Source of the DNA: Pseudomonas taeanensis MS-3
Lineage (GTDB): Bacteria; Pseudomonadota; Gammaproteobacteria; Pseudomonadales; Pseudomonadaceae
Direction: 5' to 3'
Assembly: GCF_000498575.2 (NCBI RefSeq)
Contig: NZ_AWSQ01000004.1
Location: 392,865-456,864, forward strand
DNA length: 64,000 nucleotides
This document shows, one piece after another, positions 26,876 to 33,710 of the stretch (positions within the stretch are counted from its first letter, which is position 1; each line of letters begins with the position of its first letter). The translations under genes and the position numbers were made by a program. The notes beneath the pieces are model-generated. The model searched no databases. It was not told the origin of the DNA and saw nothing but the letters and a program-made list of their open reading frames with translations.

Positions 26876-27709
26876 ATGCAACTCATCGACATCGGCGTCA
26901 ATCTGACTCACCCCAGCTTTGCAGAACAGCGTGAAGCACTGCTCACCCGCGCGTTCGCCGCCGGTGTCTGCCAATTGCTGCTGACGGGCACCAGCCTGGC
27001 GGAGAGTGAACAGGCGCTGGAGCTTTGCCGCCAACTGGACGAAGACGGCCAACGTCTGTTCAGCACTGCTGGCATCCACCCACACGATGCCAGCAGCTGG
27101 AACAGCGACAGCGCGGGTCATCTCAAGGCGTTGCTGGCCGAGCCGAGCGTGCGTGCTGTCGGTGAATGCGGCCTCGATTTCAACCGCGATTTCTCGCCGC
27201 GCCCGCAACAGGAAAAGGTGCTGGAAGAACAACTGGCCCTGGCGGTGGAGCTGCAGATGCCGGTGTTTCTCCACGAACGCGATGCCGATCAGCGCTTGCT
27301 GGAGATACTGCGCGACTACCGCGACCGTTTGCCGGCGGCGGTGGTGCATTGTTTTACCGGGGAGAAACGCGCGCTGTTCAACTACCTCGACCTCGACCTG
27401 CATATCGGCATCACCGGCTGGATTTGCGACGAACGCCGCGGCACTCACCTGCATCCATTGGTACGGGAGATCCCCGCTGGGCGGCTGATGCTGGAGAGTG
27501 ACTCGCCCTTCCTACTACCGCGCAGCCTGCGGCCGAAACCGAAGAGTGGTCGCAATGAACCGGCCTTCTTACGTGAAGTCCTGCGCGAGGTGGCGCTGCA
27601 CCGTAATGAGAGCGAAGCAAGCCTGGCCGAGCACAGCACCGCCTGTGCCCGACAGCTCTTCGACTTGCCGACCATCGTCGAGGTGGTGGCTGACAGCGAT
27701 CAAGTCTAA
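26876..27709 (+). CDS. tatD: TatD-family metal-dependent DNase
   Basis: A 277-residue TIM-barrel hydrolase closely following true TatD rather than YcfH: it starts IDIGVNLTHPSF, with STAGIHPHDASSW, VGECGLDFNRDFS, PVFLHERDADQR, HCFTGEK and SDSPFLLPRSL. TatD is a 3'-5' exonuclease acting on DNA damage and RNA quality control; it is not needed for Tat export. ATG 26876 has AGAGGTGA upstream; the longer open frame from 26696 covers the AT-rich promoter region and is rejected. Confidence 0.92.
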   Translation: MQLIDIGVNLTHPSFAEQREALLTRAFAAGVCQLLLTGTSLAESEQALELCRQLDEDGQRLFSTAGIHPHDASSWNSDSAGHLKALLAEPSVRAVGECGLDFNRDFSPRPQQEKVLEEQLALAVELQMPVFLHERDADQRLLEILRDYRDRLPAAVVHCFTGEKRALFNYLDLDLHIGITGWICDERRGTHLHPLVREIPAGRLMLESDSPFLLPRSLRPKPKSGRNEPAFLREVLREVALHRNESEASLAEHSTACARQLFDLPTIVEVVADSDQV

Positions 27710-27839
27710 AGCCTCACCCCCCCTCGTCTTCTGCCCTCGGCTCGCGACCTTGATATAGATCAAGCCACCGGTGCGTGATCCGCAAGACAATGCCGGCACC
27801 TTGCCACTGCGGTTATTGCCACGATCAGAAGAAGACAAA

Positions 27840-29321
27840 ATGGGCACATGGATTCGTAATCTTTCCCTCAAATACAAGTTCTGGGCCGTCAACGCTGTGG
27901 CCTTCGTGACCACCATACTGCTGGTGCTGTATGCCCTTCAGCTGGAGTGGCAAGTACGGGTCGACGCCGCCCAGAGCGTGGCCCAGCACCAAGCTAAACT
28001 GCTCAGCGCCTGGCCTGAAGGTCAGGCGCTGCCGAGCGACCCGACACTGCTGCGCTTTGCCGAGGGCGAGACTCCCGCGTTGCCGAATAACCAGGGCGGC
28101 GCCCTGAGCCGTGGCCGTGGCTGGGTCGCACTGGATCATGCCCCCCTGGCGACCCACGATGGCTTGATCGGCGCCGAGGTTATCGACCTCGGCCAGGGCC
28201 AACGCCTTGCCGTGCTGGCGCAGGCGCCCAGCCTGCTCAAGGTCTTCAGTGAACGTGCACCACACTACGCACTGGTTGTCGCATTGCTGATGCTGGCCCT
28301 GCTGGCGGCCTCACAACTGTTGATTCGCTTTCTGCTGACCCACCTCAACACCCTCAAGGACGTGCTGCTCAAGGTAGAGAAAAGCGGTGATCTGGCCGTG
28401 CGGGTGCCGCTCGATTGCCGCGACGAAGTCGGGCAAATGGCCACGGCGTTCAATGCCATGCAGGCAAGCTATCAATCGGTGGTGGGCAGCGTGGCGCAAG
28501 CGGCGACTCGCCTGGACGACCGCGCCGACCGACTAGCAAGCAGCATGCGCGAGGTGCGCCAAGGCATGCTTGAACAGCAGAGCGAGACCGAGCAGGCCGC
28601 CACGGCCATCAATCAGATGTCCGCCACGGTGCAGCATATCGCCCAGTACACCGCCACGACCCGCGACCAGTCAAAATCCGCCGAACAGTTGACCGGCGCC
28701 GGTCAGCTAGTGGTAAGTCGTGTTGGTGAGTCTATTGCCGGATTGTCCAACGGCGTGCAGCAGACGGCCCAGATGATCCAGCAGCTGGCGGCCGACAGCC
28801 AGAAAATCAGCGGTGCGGTGCAGGAAATTCATGGCATCGCCGAACAAACCAACCTGCTCGCCCTCAACGCCGCCATCGAAGCGGCGCGTGCCGGAGAAAT
28901 GGGCCGGGGTTTTGCGGTGGTGGCCGATGAGGTGCGCAATTTGGCCAAGCGCGTGCAGCAGTCGACCGACGAAATCACTCAGATGATCACCCGGTTGCAG
29001 GGCGGCACCCGCGATGCGGTGGAATTCATGCAGGAGAGTTCGCTCAAGGCCGATGGCTGTGTGCAACAAGCTCATGAGGCCGGTGAGGCGCTGGCAGCCA
29101 TCACGACCTCCGTCAGCCAGATGCGCGAGAGCAATACGCAGATCGCCGTGGCCGCCGAGCAGCAGAGTCAGGCGGCCGAAGAAATGAACCGTGCCGTGGT
29201 CAGCATCCGCGATGTCACCGAGCGGACGGTGCAGCAGACGGTCGACTCCGCCACTACCAGCATCGAACTGGCGGCACTGGCCGGCCAACTGACTCAAGCC
29301 ATTCGCCAGCTCAAGCTTTAG
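27840..29321 (+). CDS. Methyl-accepting chemotaxis protein
   Basis: A 493-residue chemoreceptor. First membrane segment near 18-36 (AVNAVAFVTTILLVLYALQL), a short periplasmic domain (about 37-150) with no recognised ligand fold, second membrane segment (YALVVALLMLALLAASQLL), HAMP domain, then a long cytoplasmic coiled coil with the signalling tip EQTNLLALNAAIEAARAGEM and GRGFAVVADEVRNLAKR. No CheR-tethering pentapeptide at the C-terminus. The ATG at 27840 begins the MGTWIRNLSL sequence; upstream extension is not supported. Ligand unknown. Confidence 0.92.
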   Translation: MGTWIRNLSLKYKFWAVNAVAFVTTILLVLYALQLEWQVRVDAAQSVAQHQAKLLSAWPEGQALPSDPTLLRFAEGETPALPNNQGGALSRGRGWVALDHAPLATHDGLIGAEVIDLGQGQRLAVLAQAPSLLKVFSERAPHYALVVALLMLALLAASQLLIRFLLTHLNTLKDVLLKVEKSGDLAVRVPLDCRDEVGQMATAFNAMQASYQSVVGSVAQAATRLDDRADRLASSMREVRQGMLEQQSETEQAATAINQMSATVQHIAQYTATTRDQSKSAEQLTGAGQLVVSRVGESIAGLSNGVQQTAQMIQQLAADSQKISGAVQEIHGIAEQTNLLALNAAIEAARAGEMGRGFAVVADEVRNLAKRVQQSTDEITQMITRLQGGTRDAVEFMQESSLKADGCVQQAHEAGEALAAITTSVSQMRESNTQIAVAAEQQSQAAEEMNRAVVSIRDVTERTVQQTVDSATTSIELAALAGQLTQAIRQLKL

Positions 29322-29397
29322 CTGGCTCTAACCTTCTCTTCTAACTCAGCCCTTAAAGCGCAGGCCGAGCGGGTGCCGTGAATAGTCAAGCCAAGGA

Positions 29398-30195
29398 TCA
29401 GCCGAATACCGTCACGGTTTGCCGGCTGATTGCCAACAGCTCCCCTTGCGCTGTCCACAGGGCCGCGGCGATATGTCCGTAGCCGTCGCGAGCATGTTCG
29501 ATCTGCGCGTGATAGTGACACCAATCGAGGGTACTCAACTCGGCCAGCGGCTGAATGAACTCGATGGTCCAGGTCAACGAGCTGCCCGGAGCTGGTGTGC
29601 GCAAGTGCGACAACACCGCAGGTGGCCAAGCATCGACCAGAGCCAGCAGGTGCGCTTCGTTGACCGATTGTGCTTCGCTTTCATCACGCAGACGCACCCA
29701 GCCACCCATTTCCCGCGAAGGGTTGTTGGTAAATGGCATGCCGCCAATGCCCCAGCGCATGGCTAGAAACCGGGTAAATTCCGGGGTCACATTGGGCAGA
29801 TATGGCAGTTCCTGGCAGTCCTCTGCCACCTTGATCGCCGGCGCCGGCAAGGGCGCCACATTGATGCTCGACTCACGCGCAGCACCGAAACTGCCTTGCA
29901 CCAAAGTAACGACCTGGCCGTTCTGCAGCGCACGGCCGAGCACCTGGCTGACTGCTTTACCCGAGCGCAGCACCTCGACCTGGAAACTCACCGGCACATC
30001 GGGTTCGGCCGGGCCGACAAAGGTGATGGCCAGCGAGCGCGCCGGGCGTCCTGCCGGCACCTCGCCGCGCATGGCTTCATAGACCAGCGCCGCCATCAAA
30101 CCACCGAAACTGGCCCGCCCCTGAGCCCAGGCAGCGGGAATCGACACCGACTGTGGGTTGGCGCGAACGGCCTGGCGTAACTCGGAAAAGGTCAT
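29398..30195 (-). CDS. Acyl-CoA thioesterase (double hotdog, TesB-like)
   Basis: A 265-residue protein with two tandem hotdog modules of the thioesterase-like superfamily (4HBT_3). ASFGGLMAALVYEAM near 28-42 is the first-module helix, LAITFVGPAEPDVPVSFQVE a core strand region; the second module includes TWTIEFIQPLAELSTLDWC. The substrate acyl chain is not predictable. It is the last gene of the core block before the mercury module and is convergent with the chemoreceptor. Confidence 0.82.
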   Translation of the reverse strand: MTFSELRQAVRANPQSVSIPAAWAQGRASFGGLMAALVYEAMRGEVPAGRPARSLAITFVGPAEPDVPVSFQVEVLRSGKAVSQVLGRALQNGQVVTLVQGSFGAARESSINVAPLPAPAIKVAEDCQELPYLPNVTPEFTRFLAMRWGIGGMPFTNNPSREMGGWVRLRDESEAQSVNEAHLLALVDAWPPAVLSHLRTPAPGSSLTWTIEFIQPLAELSTLDWCHYHAQIEHARDGYGHIAAALWTAQGELLAISRQTVTVFG

Positions 30196-30202
30196 ACCTA
30201 CC

Positions 30203-30355
30203 TCAATACTGGAATGCGAGGCTGATCTTAGGGGATAGACGCAGCCCGGAGGTAGCCCAGCGCGGCGCTGCTTCGGTCAATTGACAGGGGAAAATGGCAG
30301 CCTGGCAAGCAGGACACCCGGCGTTGAAGACTTCTACTGTGCGTTTGGCATTCAT
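30203..30355 (-). pseudogene. Truncated thioredoxin-like gene at the end of the mer module
   Basis: The frame begins MNAKRTVEVFNAGCPACQAA, which resembles the N-terminus of small thioredoxin/glutaredoxin-like proteins (about 80-90 residues, with CPAC motif) often found in mercury and arsenic clusters. After about residue 21 (near 30293) the similarity stops and the frame runs through unrelated sequence to a stop at 30203. The remainder, including the usual second CPSC and CCAG-type segments, is missing. It appears to be the gene cut by the event that joined the mer module to the chromosome. Confidence 0.6.
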
Positions 30356-30560
30356 GAGGTGATCGTCAAGAGAAATAGCCTGAGTACGTGTAGAAACTGA
30401 CGAGCTGATACAGGTCATCGCCTCAACACAGCCTTACCCTAACCCTTGGACCATGCTCCCAGGCCAAGCGCTAACAGGCGCAGTCCTGTGCATGCCGAGC
30501 TGGACGGCCTTGGCTAACCGGAAACGTCCCTGGCTCGGCATCCTGCGAGCGTTTTACCGC
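30356..30560. other. Non-coding stretch between merA and the truncated gene
   Basis: I see no gene or clear terminator. CTTGG (30445-30449) and CCAAG (30464-30468) form a short dyad. Confidence 0.4.
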
Positions 30561-32213
30561 TTAACTCGCACAGCAGGACAACTGTTTGACGTCCTTGAAG
30601 AAGGTCTGCGCCGCGAGCTTCAGCCCCTCGACCATGGTCAGGTAGGGAAACAGCTGGTCGGCCAGATCCTGCACCGTCATGCGCGCCCGAATGGCAATGG
30701 CGGCAGTCTGGATCAGCTCTCCCGCCTCGGCAGACACCACCTGCACGCCCAGCAGTCGACCACTGCCCGCTTCGGCGACGAGCTTGATGAATCCGCGGGT
30801 GTCGAAGTTGACCAACGCGCGCGGCACATGGTCAAGGATCAGGGTGCGGCTGTCGGTTTCAAACCCGGCCAGGTACGCCTGCACTTCGCTGTAGCCGACG
30901 GTGGCCACCTGTGGGTCGGTGAAGACCACGGCGGGCATGGCGTCGAGATTGAGACTCGCCTCACCGCCGCTCATATTGATCGCCGCACGGGTGCCGGCCG
31001 CGGCCGCCACATAAACGAACTGCGGCTGGTCGGTGCAGTCGCCGGCCGCATAAATATTGACTGCGCTGGTGCGCATGCCCTGGTCGATCTGGATAGCACC
31101 GTGCTGATTCAGCTTCACCCCGGCAGCTTCCAGGTTCATGCCGCGGGTATTGGCCGTGCGCCCGGTCGCGACGAGCAGCTGCTCGGCGCGCAGCTCGCCT
31201 TGGTGAGTGCTCAGGATGAATTCGCCATTGTCGTGGGACACTTGGCTGGCTTGCGTGTGCTCCAGCACCTCGATGCCCTCCATGCGCAAGGCCGCCGTCA
31301 GCGCTTCGCCGATGGCCGGATCGTCGCGGTAGAACAGCGTGTGGCGCGCCAGGATCGTCACCTGGCTACCCAGGCGGGCAAAGGCCTGCGCCAGCTCCAA
31401 CGCCACCACTGAAGAACCGATAACGGCCAAGCGGTTGGGAATCGCATCGCTGACCAGGGCCTCGGTGGAGGTCCAGTACGGCGTGTCCTTGAGCCCGGGA
31501 ATCGCCGGAACGGCCGGACTCGCCCCGCTGGCAACCAGACAGCGGTCGAACCCCAGCACGCGTTCGCCGCCGTCACTCAGCGCTACCACGAGCTGTTGCT
31601 CGTCCTGGAAACGAGCCTCTCCTCGCAGCACAGTGATAGCCGGGGTGCTCTGCAGAATGCCTTCGTACTTGGCCTGACGCAGTTCGTCCACACGCGCCTG
31701 TTGCTGCGCCAGCAGCCGATCACGCAGGACAATCGGTGGCGTGACGGACAATCCTGCGTCGAACGGACTCTCACGGCGCAGATGGGCCACATGCGCGGCG
31801 CGAATCATGATCTTCGACGGCACGCAGCCGACATTGACGCAGGTGCCGCCAATGATGCCGCGCTCGATCAGGGTGACCCTGGCTCCACCCTCTGCCGCCT
31901 TGAGGGCAGCCGCCATGGCGGCGCCACCGCTACCGATCACGGCGATGTGCAAGCGGCTGTCGTCCTCATCATGGCTAGCGATTGGCTCTGCACTGGCTAC
32001 TATGGCGACCTCATTGACAGTGGCTCGATAACCTAATGCGGCGATGGCAGCAAGCATCCGCTCAGGATCGGCGCCCGCCTGCGCCACTACTCTCGCTTTG
32101 CGCTCGGTATATGAAACCGAGGCCTGCAGTACTCCGGCAACCTGCTGCAGTGCCGCTTCGATCTGCGCGGCACAACCCGTACAGGTCATCCCCTCTACAT
32201 TGATTTCAATCAT
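30561..32213 (-). CDS. merA: Mercuric reductase
   Basis: A 550-residue flavoprotein that reduces Hg(II) to volatile Hg(0) with NADPH. N-terminal heavy-metal domain with GMTCTGCA near 8-15, FAD-binding GSGGAAMAAALKAAEGG near 91, the redox-active disulfide GGTCVNVGCVPSK near 119-131, a second nucleotide-binding site and a C-terminal vicinal pair in LSCCAS that receives Hg(II). ATG 32213 has AGGAAAAA upstream and overlaps the end of merF by 8 nt, so the two are coupled. It is the last intact gene of merTPFA; no merD follows. Confidence 0.97.
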   Translation of the reverse strand: MIEINVEGMTCTGCAAQIEAALQQVAGVLQASVSYTERKARVVAQAGADPERMLAAIAALGYRATVNEVAIVASAEPIASHDEDDSRLHIAVIGSGGAAMAAALKAAEGGARVTLIERGIIGGTCVNVGCVPSKIMIRAAHVAHLRRESPFDAGLSVTPPIVLRDRLLAQQQARVDELRQAKYEGILQSTPAITVLRGEARFQDEQQLVVALSDGGERVLGFDRCLVASGASPAVPAIPGLKDTPYWTSTEALVSDAIPNRLAVIGSSVVALELAQAFARLGSQVTILARHTLFYRDDPAIGEALTAALRMEGIEVLEHTQASQVSHDNGEFILSTHQGELRAEQLLVATGRTANTRGMNLEAAGVKLNQHGAIQIDQGMRTSAVNIYAAGDCTDQPQFVYVAAAAGTRAAINMSGGEASLNLDAMPAVVFTDPQVATVGYSEVQAYLAGFETDSRTLILDHVPRALVNFDTRGFIKLVAEAGSGRLLGVQVVSAEAGELIQTAAIAIRARMTVQDLADQLFPYLTMVEGLKLAAQTFFKDVKQLSCCAS

Positions 32214-32454
32214 GGTTTTTTCCTGTTGCAGTCGGTGCACGACACGCTTCGGTTTTGCCTTTGCGCCAGGTGGCATAGAGGGTCAAGCCGATGAACCCTG
32301 CGAGCGCGGGAAATAGCATGTAGTCGAGATACCCGGTGAGCGCAGACAAGCCGATCAGCCCCAGCAGAATGACCAGAATCGGCGTGAAGCAGCACAGCGC
32401 CACCAGCACAGTGCCCACCACGCCAACCTTCATCAGCGTCTTCGGATTTCGCAT
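32206..32454 (-). CDS. merF: Mercury transporter MerF (Cys72 replaced by Arg)
   Basis: An 82-residue inner-membrane Hg(II) transporter with two membrane helices (about 10-32 and 43-62). The first vicinal cysteine pair, Cys21-Cys22 in VALCCFTP, is intact. The second pair normally at 71-72 is changed: the sequence reads EACRAPT, so Cys71 is kept but position 72 is Arg (TGT CGT, one base from TGT TGT). Its start follows the merP stop by two bases and its end overlaps merA. Confidence 0.93.
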   Translation of the reverse strand: MRNPKTLMKVGVVGTVLVALCCFTPILVILLGLIGLSALTGYLDYMLFPALAGFIGLTLYATWRKGKTEACRAPTATGKNHD

Positions 32455-32456
32455 GG

Positions 32457-32798
32457 CTACTTCTTCGCCGAAGACGGATAGCCGGCGTTTTCGGTTGCCT
32501 GGGTTAGCGCCTGAACATTGGTTGTGACGTCATCGAAGGTGACGATGGCTTCGCGCTCATCGAAATTCACCTTGATCGCGCTCACCCCCTCGACCCTGGA
32601 GAGTGCGTGTTTGACCGTGATCGGGCAGGCGGCGCAGGTCATCCCAGGTACGGAAAGGGTAACTGTCTGACTGGCCGCCCATACCGGTGAGACGAAGGCG
32701 GCGAGTAGCAGGCAAACCCACAGTTTTCTGTAAGGCGTCTCCCTGCGCCTTACCCCTTCGGGGTTGCCGCGAAAATTTGTTCCAAAGAATTTTTTCAT
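32457..32798 (-). CDS. merP: Periplasmic mercury-binding protein MerP with extended signal region
   Basis: Periplasmic Hg(II) carrier that passes the ion to MerT or MerF. The mature heavy-metal domain is normal (ASQTVTLSVPGMTCAACPIT then GYPSSAKK). The signal peptide is unusual: between MKK and LWVCLLLAAFVSPVWA lie about 22 extra residues (FFGTNFRGNPEGVRRRETPY then RK). Total length is 113 against about 91 for the usual protein. ATG 32798 has GGAG six bases upstream and no better in-frame ATG exists nearer the hydrophobic core. The extra DNA contains inverted repeats. Export with a long positively charged n-region is plausible but not certain. Confidence 0.93.
   Translation of the reverse strand: MKKFFGTNFRGNPEGVRRRETPYRKLWVCLLLAAFVSPVWAASQTVTLSVPGMTCAACPITVKHALSRVEGVSAIKVNFDEREAIVTFDDVTTNVQALTQATENAGYPSSAKK
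32730..32763. repeat. Inverted repeats inside the merP signal-peptide insertion
   Basis: GTAAGGCG (32730-32737) pairs with CGCCTTAC (32746-32753) around 8 nt, and CCCC-TTC-GGGG (32753-32763) overlaps it. Both fall within the roughly 66 bp that are extra compared with ordinary merP. Confidence 0.7.
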
Positions 32799-32810
32799 GA
32801 TGAGCTCCAA

Positions 32811-33161
32811 TCAATAGAACCAAGGCAGGACATAAGGAAAGCCGAGCGCGACCACGACCAACATGACCACCCCCCAGAAGAGCAACCTGTAGGTTGTTCG
32901 CACCTGCGGTATCGCGCAGGCCTCACCCGGTTTGCAGGCGGGCAGCGGGCGAAAAATGCGCCGATAGGCAAAAAACAACGCAACCAGAGCCGCGCCGATG
33001 AACAGCGGCCGGTAGGGTTCCAGCACGCTGAGATTGCCGATCCAGGCACCACTGAAGCCCAACGCGAGCAGTACCAGCGGTCCGAGACAGCAGGTCGACG
33101 CGAGAATCGCCGCCAGACCTCCGCCGAGGAGCGCGCCCCGTCCGCTTTTCGATTCAGCCAT
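32811..33161 (-). CDS. merT: Mercuric transport protein MerT
   Basis: A 116-residue inner-membrane Hg(II) importer with three membrane helices. The membrane Cys pair is in LASTCCLGPLVLL near 23-24 and the cytoplasmic pair in ACKPGEACAIP near 76-82. First gene of the merTPFA operon, reading from the mer promoter. ATG 33161 has GGATGA upstream; the longer open frame covers the operator and is rejected. Confidence 0.96.
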   Translation of the reverse strand: MAESKSGRGALLGGGLAAILASTCCLGPLVLLALGFSGAWIGNLSVLEPYRPLFIGAALVALFFAYRRIFRPLPACKPGEACAIPQVRTTYRLLFWGVVMLVVVALGFPYVLPWFY

Positions 33162-33196
33162 AGGTTCATCCTTTCGCGTGTGTGATCGATGGCTTA

Positions 33197-33227
33197 AGGT
33201 TAAGTCCGTAGTCATGTACGGAATCAA
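33197..33227 (-). promoter_or_regulatory. mer operator/promoter between merR and merT
   Basis: On the minus strand TTGATT (-35, 33222-33227) and TAACCT (-10, 33197-33202) are separated by 19 bases containing the dyad CCGTACATGACTACGG. A 19-bp spacer with a central MerR dyad is the hallmark of MerR-activated promoters; MerR twists the DNA when Hg(II) binds. merR begins 6 bp beyond the -35. Confidence 0.88.
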
Positions 33228-33232
33228 GCGCC

Positions 33233-33652
33233 ATGCCCAGCAAACCTGAAAGCTTGACCATTGGCACCTTCGCCAAGGCCGCAGCAGTCAACGTGGAAAC
33301 GATTCGCTTCTATCAGCGCAAGGGCTTGTTGCCCGAGCCGGACAAACCCTATGGCAGCATTCGCCGCTATGACGAGGCGGATGTAACGCGGGTGCGCTTT
33401 ATCAAGTCGGCGCAGCGGCTCGGCTTCAGCCTGGACGAGATCGCCGAACTACTGCGGCTGGAGGACGGTACCCACTGCGAAGAAGCCAGCCGCCTGGCTG
33501 AGCACAAACTCAAGGACGTGCGGGAGAAACTGGCGGACCTGCTGCGCATAGAGGCTGCGCTGTCAGCGCTTGTGTGCGCTTGTCACACGCGCAAAGGCAA
33601 TGTGTTCTGCCCGCTAGTCGCAGCGCTGCACACGGAAAACCTGCCGCGATAA
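33233..33652 (+). CDS. merR: Mercury-responsive regulator MerR
   Basis: A 139-residue MerR. N-terminal winged helix (TIGTFAKAAAVNVETIRFYQ then RKGLL), a dimerisation helix and the three Hg(II) ligands at the usual positions: Cys82 (GTHCEEA), Cys117 and Cys126 in CACHTRKGNVFCP. It represses merTPFA without Hg and activates it with Hg through the divergent operator. All ligand residues are intact, so regulation should be functional. Confidence 0.97.
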   Translation: MPSKPESLTIGTFAKAAAVNVETIRFYQRKGLLPEPDKPYGSIRRYDEADVTRVRFIKSAQRLGFSLDEIAELLRLEDGTHCEEASRLAEHKLKDVREKLADLLRIEAALSALVCACHTRKGNVFCPLVAALHTENLPR

Positions 33653-33710
33653 CGTGCTTCGCTGGATTAACCGAAGACCCATCTCGAGCAGCGGCTTGCA
33701 GGCTGAATAG

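Noticed and set aside
32457..32798. Twin-arginine signal peptide for MerP
   Set aside because: The RRRETPY segment lacks the S-R-R-x-F-L-K pattern; MerP normally uses Sec.
30203..33652. Complete mercury transposon
   Set aside because: No transposase, resolvase, merD or terminal inverted repeats found at either side.
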